Of a stretch of 64,000 bases of DNA, positions 42,450 through 50,545 are shown piece after piece. The first letter of the stretch is position 1, and each line of letters opens with the position of its first letter. The position numbers and the translations under genes are program-made. Where the stretch lies: assembly GCF_031846275.1 (NCBI RefSeq), contig NZ_JAVRIB010000004.1:178947-242946 (forward strand), written 5' to 3'. Under the pieces are notes generated by a model, which worked only from the letters and a program-made list of their open reading frames with translations, was not told the DNA's origin and made no database searches. Origin of the DNA: Spectribacter hydrogenoxidans (GTDB taxonomy: Bacteria > Pseudomonadota > Gammaproteobacteria > Nevskiales > Salinisphaeraceae).

Positions 42450-43809
42450 GCCGGTCGCCCGCTGGCGGGCGGCGCTGGCCGTCTACGGCAAGCCGCGCAT
42501 TCTTGGCATGGGCCTGCTCGGGTTCTCCGCCGGGCTGCCGTTTCTGCTGGTGTTTTCCACGCTGTCGGCCTGGCTGACCCAGGAAGACGTGTCGCGTACC
42601 ACTATCGGCTTCTTTTCCTGGGTGGGCATTACCTATTCGATCAAGGTGTTCTGGGCGCCGGTGATCGATCGGCTGCCGCTGCCGCTGGTCACCCGCCTGC
42701 TGGGACGCCGGCGCAGCTGGATGCTGGTGGCCCAGCTGGGCATTGCCGCGGGACTGGTCGGCATGGCCGTGACCGATCCGCAGCTGGATCTGCGCGGCCT
42801 GGCCCTGTGGGCGTTGCTGGTGGCGTTTGCTTCCGCAACGCAGGATGTCGCCATCGATGCTTGGCGCATCGAGGCCGCGCCCGGCTCCTGGCAGGGAGCG
42901 ATGGCGGCCACCTATCAGGCCGGCTACCGCATCGCGATCCTGACCGCCGGGGCGGGGGCGTTCTATCTGGCCGCCGACATCGACTGGCCGCAGGTGTATC
43001 TGGTCATGGCGGGGTTGATGGGCGTGGGCATGGTCACGGTGCTGTTCGTCGGTGAACCCGACGTGGTGGTGACATCGGGCACCGAGCAGCGCGAACAGCG
43101 GGTGGTGGATTTTCTCGCCCGCAGCCCGCACTGGCCACGTCGACTCCAGCAGATCACCGCCTGGCTGCTGGAGGCCGTGGTCTGTCCCTTCCTGGATTTT
43201 TTTGCCCGCAACGGCCACCTGGCCCTGGCGATTCTCGTGTTCGTGGCGATCTTTCGGGTAACCGACATCACTCTGGGCGTGATGGCCAATCCGTTCTATC
43301 TGGACATGGGCTATACCCTCGAGGAAATCGCCTCGGTGGCAAAAATCTTCGGGGTGGGCATGACCATCGGCGGCGCCGTGCTGGGCGGCGTGCTGGTGGC
43401 CCGCTACGGCATCATGCGACCGCTACTGGCCGGCGCGGTGCTGGCGGCGGGCACCAATCTGGTATTCGCCTGGCTGGCCACCCGCAGCGATCCCGGGCTG
43501 GTGGGCCTGGCGATGACGATTTCCGCAGACAACCTCGCCGGCGGCATGGCCGGTTCGGCGTTCATCGCCTATCTGTCGAGCCTGACCAATACCGCTTATA
43601 CGGCCACCCAGTACGCGCTGTTCTCATCGCTGATGACCCTGCCCGGCAAATTCATCGGCGGGTTTTCCGGCATGGCGGTCGACGGCTTCGGTTACGTCTG
43701 GTTCTTTGTTTTGACCGCCATCGCGGGGGTGCCGGCGATTCTGCTGGTGACCTACCTGATGCGCGTGGCCAATGTGGATCGCGGGGTGGCCGCCCCTGAG
43801 CGGCTTTGA
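42433..43809 (+). CDS. ampG: AmpG-type muropeptide permease (MFS)
   Basis: 458 residues with 12-14 helices. The start IRLLGFSAGLPFLL-like segment (ILGMGLLGFSAGLPFLLVFSTLSAWL), DRLPLPLVTRLLGRRRSWM, SATQDVAIDAWRIE and AFIAYLSSLTNTAYTATQYALFSSLMTLPGKFIGG are AmpG hallmarks. It imports anhydromuropeptides from the periplasm for wall recycling, the same pathway as anmK at 53310-54470 in this window. Confidence 0.9.
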   Translation: MTGPSEPVARWRAALAVYGKPRILGMGLLGFSAGLPFLLVFSTLSAWLTQEDVSRTTIGFFSWVGITYSIKVFWAPVIDRLPLPLVTRLLGRRRSWMLVAQLGIAAGLVGMAVTDPQLDLRGLALWALLVAFASATQDVAIDAWRIEAAPGSWQGAMAATYQAGYRIAILTAGAGAFYLAADIDWPQVYLVMAGLMGVGMVTVLFVGEPDVVVTSGTEQREQRVVDFLARSPHWPRRLQQITAWLLEAVVCPFLDFFARNGHLALAILVFVAIFRVTDITLGVMANPFYLDMGYTLEEIASVAKIFGVGMTIGGAVLGGVLVARYGIMRPLLAGAVLAAGTNLVFAWLATRSDPGLVGLAMTISADNLAGGMAGSAFIAYLSSLTNTAYTATQYALFSSLMTLPGKFIGGFSGMAVDGFGYVWFFVLTAIAGVPAILLVTYLMRVANVDRGVAAPERL

Positions 43810-43864
43810 CAGCGGCCGCCGCCCCGCGCATGTTCGCGCCTGACCGGCACTCAAGAGGAAAACG

Positions 43865-45199
43865 ATGATGCGAATAGCGATGATGGTGGCTGGCACCGTA
43901 CTGATGGGTGTCGCCTGGGCGGATAATCACGGTAAACAGGCGCTGACCCTGTATCAGAGCGGGGCGGCCCTGGTGGCCGATACCCACGACCTGCCGCTGG
44001 ACAAGGGCCGCCAGACACTGACGCTGGCCAGCCTGCCCGATCGGATTCGGCCGGAAACCTTCTGGCTGGCTGGCGACGGCATCGAGTTGCTGGGATCGCG
44101 TTATCGCGACGGCGGTGACGACCGCGCAGCCATGCTGGCCGCGCTGGTCGGGCAGACCGTGACGCTGCGCCGCGCGGATGGCAGCGGCGGCGATGTCACC
44201 CGCGAGGCTACCCTGCTTTCCGTGGATAGCGTGCCGATGGTGCGCGTGGATGATCGGGTGGAATGGCTGGACGCGGAGTCACCCTGGCGGCTGGCGCTGG
44301 ACTCGGTACCGGACACGGCGTTGCCGGCCGGCGCACTGCAACTGGACATCCGGGCGGACGAGGGCGGACGCCAGGCGCTGGAGATGCTCTATCAGGTGGA
44401 GGGCATGAGCTGGCGTACCGAGTATGTGGCCAGCCTCGACCAGGACGCCGAGCAACTGACCCTGCGGGCACAGGCGGTTATCAGCAACAACGCCGGCACG
44501 GACTGGCAGCAGGCGCAGCTGGCGCTGATCGCCGGGGACGTCGCGCGGCAGGGCGGTCAGCCCAAGGTGATGATGATGCGCAGCGAGTCGGCAGCCGCGG
44601 ACGGCATGCAGGCCGAGCAGGCCGCCGATTACTACCGCTACGAACTGGATCAGGCGGTGACCCTGGCCGACGGGGAGCAGCGCAGCGTGCTGCTGATGCC
44701 GGAACAGCGCATCGAAGTCGAGCGGGAGTACCGCTTCGAGAATGGCTGGCAGTATCTCGACGGCAACCGCCAGCGGGCCCATGCCGGCATCCGGGTGGGT
44801 TTCGAGAACACCCTAGGTCAGCCCATGCCGGCCGGTACCATCCGCGTCTATGGTGATGGCACCACACCCCTACTGATCGGCGAAGCCGGCATCGGCAATA
44901 CGCCCGTCGGCGCGCCGGTCGAGCTGGAGCTCGGCCGCGCGTTCGACATCACCGCCGAGCGCACCACCACCGATACCCAGCGGGACGGTCAGGCGCGGGA
45001 AATCGAGCGTGAACTGGTGATCGAGAACGCCAGGTCGGAGCCGGTGACGGTCCGGGTGGTGGAATCCATGCCCGGTGACTGGACCATGATGTCGGCCAGT
45101 GCCGACCACGAGAAGGTCGACGCCCAGCGTGCCGCCTGGTCGCTGGAAGTCCCGGCTGAGGGCGAAACCCGGCTGACCTATCGCGTTCGCTATCGCTGA
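43865..45199 (+). CDS. DUF4139 domain exported protein
   Basis: 444 residues with a short signal peptide (MRIAMMVAGTVLMGVAWA). It has the ALTLYQSGAALVADTHDLPLDKGRQTLTLASLPDRIRPETF start and the DUF4139 core YQVEGMSWRTEYVASLDQDAEQLTLRAQAVISNNAGTDWQQAQLALIAGD, ending in VEMPGDW-type and LEVPAEGETRLTYRVRYR strands. Beta-rich; function unknown. The ATG pair at 43865/43868 follows AAGAGGAAA. Confidence 0.85.
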   Translation: MMRIAMMVAGTVLMGVAWADNHGKQALTLYQSGAALVADTHDLPLDKGRQTLTLASLPDRIRPETFWLAGDGIELLGSRYRDGGDDRAAMLAALVGQTVTLRRADGSGGDVTREATLLSVDSVPMVRVDDRVEWLDAESPWRLALDSVPDTALPAGALQLDIRADEGGRQALEMLYQVEGMSWRTEYVASLDQDAEQLTLRAQAVISNNAGTDWQQAQLALIAGDVARQGGQPKVMMMRSESAAADGMQAEQAADYYRYELDQAVTLADGEQRSVLLMPEQRIEVEREYRFENGWQYLDGNRQRAHAGIRVGFENTLGQPMPAGTIRVYGDGTTPLLIGEAGIGNTPVGAPVELELGRAFDITAERTTTDTQRDGQAREIERELVIENARSEPVTVRVVESMPGDWTMMSASADHEKVDAQRAAWSLEVPAEGETRLTYRVRYR

Positions 45200-45202
45200 C
45201 GG

Positions 45203-45898
45203 TCAGCCGGCGCCGGTCACCGTGCGGAACACCTCGGCGCCGGGCTGATCCACCAGGCTGACCACCGGCCAGCCCTGCTGCCGGGCGTGTTCGGCCAGCC
45301 GGTCGTCGGGGTCGACCGCCGCGGCCCGGTCGGCGCGCGCGAGCAGCGGAATATCGTTGTGGGAGTCCGAGTAGGCCGTGATCCTCTCGAACGGCCCGTG
45401 GGCCGCCAGCCAGTCCTCCAGCCGGGTGATCTTGCCGTCGCGGAAGCAGGGGGTGCCCTGGATGCGGCCGGTGTAGCGGCCGTCGACGAATTCCGGATCG
45501 GTGGCCAGCAGATGCTCGACTCCGAGCAGTTCCGCGATCGGCTCGGTAATGAACCGGTTGGTGGCGGTGATGATCAGCAGCGTATCGCCGCGCCGGCGGT
45601 GGCAGTCGATCAGTGCCGGCGTGCCGGGCGCGACGACCGGCTCGATGCAGTCGGCCACGTAGCGGGTCCGCAGGGTCTGCATGGTGGTCAGCGGGTTGTC
45701 GATCAGCGGTTGTAGAGCAAAACGCTGGAACGCGTGGATGTCGAGGGTGCCGTTCAGGTACTGCGCATGGAACGCGTCATTCCGGCGCCGGAACTCGGCG
45801 GCATCCACGACTCCCTGATCGCAGATGTAACGGCCCCAAAGGTAATCGCTGTCACCGTTGAGCAGGGTATTGTCCAGATCGAATGCCGCCAGCTGCAT
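45203..45898 (-). CDS. HAD-IB family phosphatase (SerB-like)
   Basis: 231 residues. HAD motif I is AAFDLDNTLLNGDSDYLWG, motif II LLIITATNR, motif III region FRDGKITRLEDWLA and motif IV AYSDSHNDIPLLARADRAAAVDPDDRL. This is the TIGR01490-type subclass related to phosphoserine phosphatase. The substrate is unknown. Convergent with the DUF4139 gene (stops three bases apart). Confidence 0.87.
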   Translation of the reverse strand: MQLAAFDLDNTLLNGDSDYLWGRYICDQGVVDAAEFRRRNDAFHAQYLNGTLDIHAFQRFALQPLIDNPLTTMQTLRTRYVADCIEPVVAPGTPALIDCHRRRGDTLLIITATNRFITEPIAELLGVEHLLATDPEFVDGRYTGRIQGTPCFRDGKITRLEDWLAAHGPFERITAYSDSHNDIPLLARADRAAAVDPDDRLAEHARQQGWPVVSLVDQPGAEVFRTVTGAG

Positions 45899-46080
45899 GA
45901 TTCAAACGTCCATCGAGTGCGAGCGCGAGAGGTTACGGCAGCCGGGTATCGCTTCGCCAATCGGGGGATTGGCTGCATCCGGCGCGTCTCACCGCTAGAC
46001 TGGGCCTGCGGACACGAAAGATGTTCCGCGCAACAATCATAAACGGCCGGCCCGCCGGCCGCGCACAGGAGGAACAGATA

Positions 46081-46350
46081 ATGTGGAAATCGGGATTGAC
46101 GGGGATTGTTCTGGTGCTGGCCCTGGCCGGTTGCGGCCAGTCGGACAGCGGATCGGAGGCCGATGCCGGGGCCGCGGATGGCGGCGATCAGGCCATGAGC
46201 AGCGATGACGCGGGTTCGGGCGGCACCTGTTTCAGCAAGGTGGACTGCGCCGACGGTCATCAGATGCTGTTCGGGGTGTCGCAGGACGAATGCGCTGAAG
46301 CAAATGGCAGTAGCTGGATGGCCGAAGGCGGTAGCTGCGAAGCGCTCTGA
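46081..46350 (+). CDS. small lipoprotein
   Basis: 89 residues from the ATG at 46081, after a strong AGGAGGAA site. A lipobox LALAGCG precedes a Gly/Ser/Asp/Ala-rich linker and a small Cys-containing domain (GGTCFSKVDCADGHQMLFGVSQDECAEANGSSWMAEGGSCEAL) with four cysteines, probably two disulfides. No family is recognised. A GC-rich hairpin without a T-run (46367-46392) follows the stop. Confidence 0.65.
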   Translation: MWKSGLTGIVLVLALAGCGQSDSGSEADAGAADGGDQAMSSDDAGSGGTCFSKVDCADGHQMLFGVSQDECAEANGSSWMAEGGSCEAL

Positions 46351-46459
46351 TCGCATCCAACCGATGCCGGCGGGCCCGTTCGGGGCCCGCCGGATGACGC
46401 CTTTGGCACATTCAGCCCCGGTGTGAAAGAATCGGGGAAAGTGTTTCATAGGTAAGACC

Positions 46460-46981
46460 GTGATCGATTCGGACGGCTTTCGTGCCAATGTCGGAATCAT
46501 CCTCACCCACGAAGACGGTCGGGTGCTCTGGGCCAAGCGAATCGGCCAGGATGCTTGGCAATTTCCGCAGGGAGGCGTGCGGGCGGGCGAAAGCGCCGAG
46601 CAGGCACTCTTCCGTGAACTGCAGGAAGAAGTCGGGCTGATGCAGCAACACGTGCGCATCGTCGGTGCTACCCGCGGGTGGCTGCGCTACCGACTGCCCA
46701 AGCGTTTTGTGCGCCGTCATCGCCGCCCGCTGTGCATCGGACAGAAGCAGAAATGGTTTCTGCTGCGTCTGGAGGCCCCCGAATCCTGCGTGCGTTTCGA
46801 CAGCACCGATCATCCCGAGTTCGACGGCTGGCGGTGGGTGGATTACTGGCATCCGGTGGACGAGGTGGTGTTCTTCAAGCGCGACGTTTACCGGCGCGCG
46901 CTCAGGGAGCTGGCCGACTGTCTGCCGGAGGCGGTGGGCGGGCAAAAAAATGCCCGACCCTCGGAGGCGAGTCGGGCGTAG
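46460..46981 (+). CDS. rppH: RNA pyrophosphohydrolase
   Basis: 173 residues from a GTG start at 46460. The N-terminus IDSDGFRANVGIIL and the Nudix box GGVRAGESAEQALFRELQEEVGL are intact, as are TRGWLRYRLPKRF and GQKQKWFLLRL. RppH removes pyrophosphate from 5'-triphosphorylated RNA to start decay. The last 13 codons overlap a terminator hairpin that works on the opposite strand. Confidence 0.95.
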   Translation: MIDSDGFRANVGIILTHEDGRVLWAKRIGQDAWQFPQGGVRAGESAEQALFRELQEEVGLMQQHVRIVGATRGWLRYRLPKRFVRRHRRPLCIGQKQKWFLLRLEAPESCVRFDSTDHPEFDGWRWVDYWHPVDEVVFFKRDVYRRALRELADCLPEAVGGQKNARPSEASRA

Positions 46982-47105
46982 TTGGGGGAGAGGACGGTCG
47001 GGCCGTGTGCGAGTGAGGTCGCCGCGGCCTTGTTGTTTTGTTGGTTAGATCCGGCGCGGCACCTCCGCCAGGCGGACGGTGCCGGGAAAGCGCGCTACCG
47101 AATCT
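46944..47105 (-). ncRNA. candidate trans-acting small RNA between rppH and bfd
   Basis: On the minus strand a promoter (TTGCAT at 47140-47135, 17-base spacer, TAGAGT at 47117-47112) would start an RNA near 47105. The RNA of about 160 nt would have a 5' hairpin (47058-47069 with 47071-47083), an unpaired AC-rich stretch (AACCAACAAAACAACAAGG), a pyrimidine segment CCUCUCCCCC able to pair with ribosome binding sites, and a terminator stem (46952-46958 with 46971-46977) ending in seven T. No ORF lies within it. This is the layout of Hfq-type sRNAs. No known family is recognised, and the prediction is by eye. Confidence 0.5.
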
Positions 47106-47111
47106 GCCGAT

Positions 47112-47140
47112 ACTCTAGCCAACCCTATTCCTGAATGCAA
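47112..47140 (-). promoter_or_regulatory. sigma-70-like promoter of the candidate sRNA
   Basis: TTGCAT (complement of 47135-47140) and TAGAGT (complement of 47112-47117) with a 17-base spacer; each hexamer matches four of six consensus bases. It is divergent from bfd. Confidence 0.45.
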
Positions 47141-47186
47141 ATCACTCCTATTAAGCTATGCGGATGAGGTCCCACCTTCTAGTGGT

Positions 47187-47215
47187 TTGACACTCATTCT
47201 CATTTGCGGTTAACT
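47187..47215 (+). promoter_or_regulatory. bfd promoter with Fur-box-like operator
   Basis: A TTGACA at 47187-47192 is followed after 17 bases by TTAACT at 47210-47215, a weak -10. A sequence at 47189-47207 (GACACTCATTCTCATTTGC) matches about 12 of 19 positions of the Fur consensus and covers the -35. Fur repression of bfd is usual, so the call is plausible. Confidence 0.45.
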
Positions 47216-47244
47216 GCGCATAGTTGCTTGGTTCGAGAAGCCGG

Positions 47245-47472
47245 ATGTACGTCTGTCTCTGCAAGGGTGTTACCGAACGCGAGATTCGCGAGGAAGTCCG
47301 CTCGGGCGCCTGCCACATGCGCGAGCTGCAGCGGCGTCTCGGTGTGGCCGAGTGTTGTGGCTGCTGCGCGCCCTGTGCACGCGAAATTCTGGCGGAAACG
47401 CTGCAAGAGCAGCATCGCAAGACCCGGCTGTTGCCGGCGCCGTTCCTGCCTGCGACCGCGAATGCGAGCTAG
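47245..47472 (+). CDS. bfd: bacterioferritin-associated ferredoxin
   Basis: 75 residues from the ATG at 47245. MYVCLCKGVTEREIREEV and ECCGCCAPC give the [2Fe-2S] ligands Cys4, Cys6, Cys38 and Cys41 of Bfd, which reduces stored ferric iron in bacterioferritin to release it. The bacterioferritin gene follows 103 bases downstream. Residues after 60 are a Pro/Ala/Thr tail. Confidence 0.93.
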   Translation: MYVCLCKGVTEREIREEVRSGACHMRELQRRLGVAECCGCCAPCAREILAETLQEQHRKTRLLPAPFLPATANAS

Positions 47473-47510
47473 AAGCAACTAATAAATCAATAAAAACAGA
47501 CGCTTACGGT

Positions 47511-47538
47511 TTGATGCCGGGCGTTGAAGTGCTATACT
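47511..47538 (+). promoter_or_regulatory. bfr promoter
   Basis: TTGATG at 47511-47516 and TATACT at 47533-47538 with a 16-base spacer, about 38 bases before the bfr ATG. Confidence 0.6.
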
Positions 47539-47575
47539 CCGGCGCAAAGCCAACGCCGCTACGTCGGGAGATCGC

Positions 47576-48073
47576 ATGAAAGGTGACGCCAAGGTACTCG
47601 AGTACCTCAATCAGGGGCTCAAGCTCGAGCTCACCGCCATCAACCAGTACTTCCTGCATGCGCGCATGTACAAGGACATGGGCTTCTACGAGCTCGGCGC
47701 CAAGGAGTACCAGGAATCCATCGAGGAAATGCAGCACGCGGATCGCTTCATCGAGCGCATCCTGTTCCTCGAGGGCCTGCCCAATCTGCAGGACCTGGGC
47801 AAGCTGCGCATCGGCGAGAACGTGCCGGAAATGCTTAAGTGCGATCTCGATGCCGAGCATGAAGCCCACGCCTTTTATTCGGAAGCCATTGGATACTGCG
47901 AAAAGATCGCGGACTACACCACCCGCGCGCTGTTTGCCGAGGTGCTGGCCGACGAGGAAGAGCATATCGACTTCCTCGAGACGCAACTCGGGCTGGTGGA
48001 AAGCATGGGCCTGCAGAACTACCTGCAGAGTCAGACCGGCAATCCGAACCAGGAGGGTGCCGGCAAGGGTTGA
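47576..48073 (+). CDS. bfr: bacterioferritin (haem-binding type)
   Basis: 165 residues. The ferroxidase ligands Glu18, Glu51, His54, Glu94, Glu127-region and His130-region are in place (GLKLELTAINQYFLHARM, EEMQHADRFIERILFLEG, DLDAEHEAHAFY, LADEEEHIDFLE), and Met52, the haem ligand at subunit interfaces, is present. It stores iron in a 24-mer shell. The own promoter at 47511 suggests regulation separate from bfd. Confidence 0.96.
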   Translation: MKGDAKVLEYLNQGLKLELTAINQYFLHARMYKDMGFYELGAKEYQESIEEMQHADRFIERILFLEGLPNLQDLGKLRIGENVPEMLKCDLDAEHEAHAFYSEAIGYCEKIADYTTRALFAEVLADEEEHIDFLETQLGLVESMGLQNYLQSQTGNPNQEGAGKG

Positions 48074-48100
48074 GCCGAAACGCGCTCACGATGATGAAAA

Positions 48101-48123
48101 GGCCCGCTTCGGCGGGCCTTTTT
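48101..48123 (+). terminator. terminator after bfr, bidirectional
   Basis: GGCCCGC TTCG GCGGGCC at 48101-48118 followed by TTTTT. The reverse side has AAAA before the stem, so it can also stop transcripts from hemJ. Confidence 0.92.
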
Positions 48124-48145
48124 CATGGCACCGATCGATGCCAGG

Positions 48146-48568
48146 TCAGAATGGCTTGACCACCGCCAGCACCACGATCGCGATCAGGAACACGCCCGGC
48201 ACCTCGTTCATCAGCCGGTAGTAGCGGGCGCTGCCGGTGGCCCGCTGTTCGCGAAAGCGCTTGACCTGAACCTGGCCCCAGCCGTGGTAGCCCACCAGGC
48301 CGACCACCAGCAGCAGCTTGGCGTGCATCCAGCCGTTGCCCGACAGCCAGGACAGGCCGAGATTCCAGAGCAGCCACAGCCCGGACGCGATGGTCAGGGC
48401 GGCGCCAATGCTCATCAGGATCGACAGCCGACGTTCCATGACGCAGAACCGGTCCATGCTGATCGCGTCGGTGGCATCCGCGTGATAGACGAACAGGCGC
48501 GGAAGATAAAACAGCCCGGCGAACCAGGTGACCATGAAAATGACGTGGAATGCCTGTATCCAGAGCAT
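48146..48568 (-). CDS. hemJ: protoporphyrinogen oxidase HemJ
   Basis: 140 residues, four helices. MLWIQAFHVIFMVTWFAGLFYLPRLFVYHA, WMHAKLLLVVGLVGYHGWG and RYYRLMNEVPGVFLIAIVVLAVVKPF are the HemJ hallmarks, including the conserved His in AFH and the Lys in HAK. It oxidises protoporphyrinogen IX in haem synthesis. An AAGGAG site precedes the ATG. Next to bfr, a haem protein. Confidence 0.92.
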   Translation of the reverse strand: MLWIQAFHVIFMVTWFAGLFYLPRLFVYHADATDAISMDRFCVMERRLSILMSIGAALTIASGLWLLWNLGLSWLSGNGWMHAKLLLVVGLVGYHGWGQVQVKRFREQRATGSARYYRLMNEVPGVFLIAIVVLAVVKPF

Positions 48569-48661
48569 TGATTATCTCCTTGAGCGTAGACGGGCTGTTT
48601 TCGCGGACAGGGACGTCCGGGCGCGGCATTGTAGAGCAATGTGGCCGGGCGCACGGCGCGT

Positions 48662-50443
48662 TCAGGGGTGATAGGCCCGCTCGATATCCTCGGGTAACAG
48701 CACCCCGAAGACCGGGCTGCCCTCGCCGGCCTGACGGCGGATCACGTAGAGCGCATCGGCCTCGGTGCGTTGCAGCTGATCGTGGGCTTCCTGAAGCGTG
48801 GCGCGAATATCGATGGCCACCGCATCCAGGCGTTTGCCCGGGATATCGCGCACGGCGACGGCTTCGGGCAGGCCCACGTCCTCGTCCTCCTCCGCGGCTG
48901 ACAGATAGCGCATCAGGGCGGCGGAGCGGAGCAGGGTGACGCGGGCCTCTGGCCGGCGCAGCAGCAGCCATTCCACGGGGCGTTTGACCAGCCGCTGCCG
49001 GAGACCGTCGGGGTCGATCGGGTCGTCGATGACGGCGAGGCTGCGGTTCATGGTCGCGGTCACACTCGCCCGGCGCAGGTACTGGGATACCGGGTCGTTG
49101 CGGTAATCCAGGCCGCGTCGGTGCAGCAGCATCTGGAAGATGGAGTCGCCGCCGGTGAAGCGCCGGGATATTACCAGCGCGGGAATCAGGGCCAGCATCC
49201 CCGGCAGTAGCAACTCGGTGCGGTCGGACAGTTCCAGCAGAGTCACCATGGCGGTAAGCGGCGCATGCAGCAGCGCGCCGATCATCGCGCCCATGCCGAT
49301 CAGCGCGTAGAAGCCCGGGTCGCTGGCGTGGGACGGTGCCAGCATACCGCCAGCCGCGCCAAGGGCGCTGCCCAACGCCGCGCCAATCACGAAGGCGGGC
49401 AGGATGACGCCGCCGGGGATCGCGGCGGCGGTCGCCATCGCCGCGGTCGCCAGCTTGGCGAGACCCAGTCCCAGCGCCAGTCCCAGGCCGAGTTCGCTGG
49501 CCAGGGCCAGGTTGATGGTGTCGAAACCCGGCGCCAGCGTTTGTGGATACGGCAAGGCCAACAGGCCGGCTGCCAGCCCGGCCAGACCCATGCGGACCAT
49601 CACCGGCATGCGGCTGAAGCCATCCGTCAGCCAGCCCGTGGCCCGGGTCAGCGCGGCCGCCGCCAGGCCCATGAGCGCGCCGACGAAGACGATGTAGGGA
49701 AGCTCGGTCATGCCGTGCAGGCCGGGTTCGGCCGCGAACAACTCCGGGTGGATCCCGGTGAGGTTATAGGTGGTCAGCGCGCCCGCCACCGCGGCGATGA
49801 TGATCGGGGCGAAGCTGGCGATGGTGTATTCCATCATCACCACTTCCATGGTGAACATGACCGCCGCCAGCGGTGTGTTGAACGAGGCGGCGATGCCCGC
49901 CGCGGCGCCACAGCCCACCAGGGTGCGCACGCTGTTGTTGGGCAGCTGCAGCCGGCCGCCGAGCCAGCTTCCCGAGGCGGCCCCCACGTGGGCGGCCACG
50001 CCCTCGCGGCCCACCGACTGCCCCGAGGCCGCTGCCAGCGCCGCGGTGAAGAACTCCACCGCCGCCGTGCGGATCGGCAGGTAGCCCTGGTGATAGACCA
50101 GCCGTTCGATCACGCTGGCAATCCCAGTCTGCCGCGGCGGTTTGAGCAGCGCGGTAATCAGGGCGCCGATTATGAGCGCCCCGGCCAGCGGCACAAGCAG
50201 ACGGATTGGCGCGCTGGCTTCGTGCAGCCGGGTACCATCAAGACCCAGAAGCAGGGCGCCGGGGCCGCGCCACCAGTCGATCACGGTGTGCAGGCCCAGG
50301 ATCAGCAATCCGCAGAGCGTGCCGGTCACCGCCCCCAGCACGCAGAGCAGGCCCAGCCCGGGCGTGTATTCCACATCCGCCAGTTGCCGCCGCAGTCGCT
50401 CGCGGATCTGATCGGGATGCCAGGCACGGGTGGGACGAGTCAT
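48662..50443 (-). CDS. ClC-family chloride channel/transporter with CBS domains
   Basis: 593 residues. The membrane domain has the ClC selectivity elements GREGVAAHVGAASGS (GREGP-type), FNTPLAAVMFTMEVVMMEY and PGGVILPAFVIGAALGSALG. A cytoplasmic C-terminal part (from about 450) contains CBS-like repeats (MNRSLAVIDDPIDPDGLRQRL, AIDIRATLQEAHDQLQRTEADALYVI). It may act as a channel or H+/Cl- exchanger; the gating glutamate lies in the GREG motif. Divergent from argC. Confidence 0.85.
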   Translation of the reverse strand: MTRPTRAWHPDQIRERLRRQLADVEYTPGLGLLCVLGAVTGTLCGLLILGLHTVIDWWRGPGALLLGLDGTRLHEASAPIRLLVPLAGALIIGALITALLKPPRQTGIASVIERLVYHQGYLPIRTAAVEFFTAALAAASGQSVGREGVAAHVGAASGSWLGGRLQLPNNSVRTLVGCGAAAGIAASFNTPLAAVMFTMEVVMMEYTIASFAPIIIAAVAGALTTYNLTGIHPELFAAEPGLHGMTELPYIVFVGALMGLAAAALTRATGWLTDGFSRMPVMVRMGLAGLAAGLLALPYPQTLAPGFDTINLALASELGLGLALGLGLAKLATAAMATAAAIPGGVILPAFVIGAALGSALGAAGGMLAPSHASDPGFYALIGMGAMIGALLHAPLTAMVTLLELSDRTELLLPGMLALIPALVISRRFTGGDSIFQMLLHRRGLDYRNDPVSQYLRRASVTATMNRSLAVIDDPIDPDGLRQRLVKRPVEWLLLRRPEARVTLLRSAALMRYLSAAEEDEDVGLPEAVAVRDIPGKRLDAVAIDIRATLQEAHDQLQRTEADALYVIRRQAGEGSPVFGVLLPEDIERAYHP

Positions 50444-50545
50444 CCGGGTCTCGTGGTGGCGGCCGGCCGACTGCCGCGGCGCTGTTATGCCCCCGGGGGC
50501 GGCCGGACCTTTATAATCGCGACCTCGTATTATGCGGTGGTAAAC

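Noticed and set aside
46367..46392. GC-rich hairpin after the small lipoprotein gene
   Set aside because: No T-run follows directly, so it cannot be called an intrinsic terminator.
49265..50545. In-frame N-terminal extension of argC to 777 residues
   Set aside because: The extension is antisense to the ClC gene; the ArgC family starts at the ATG at 50546 just before GIVGGTGYTG.
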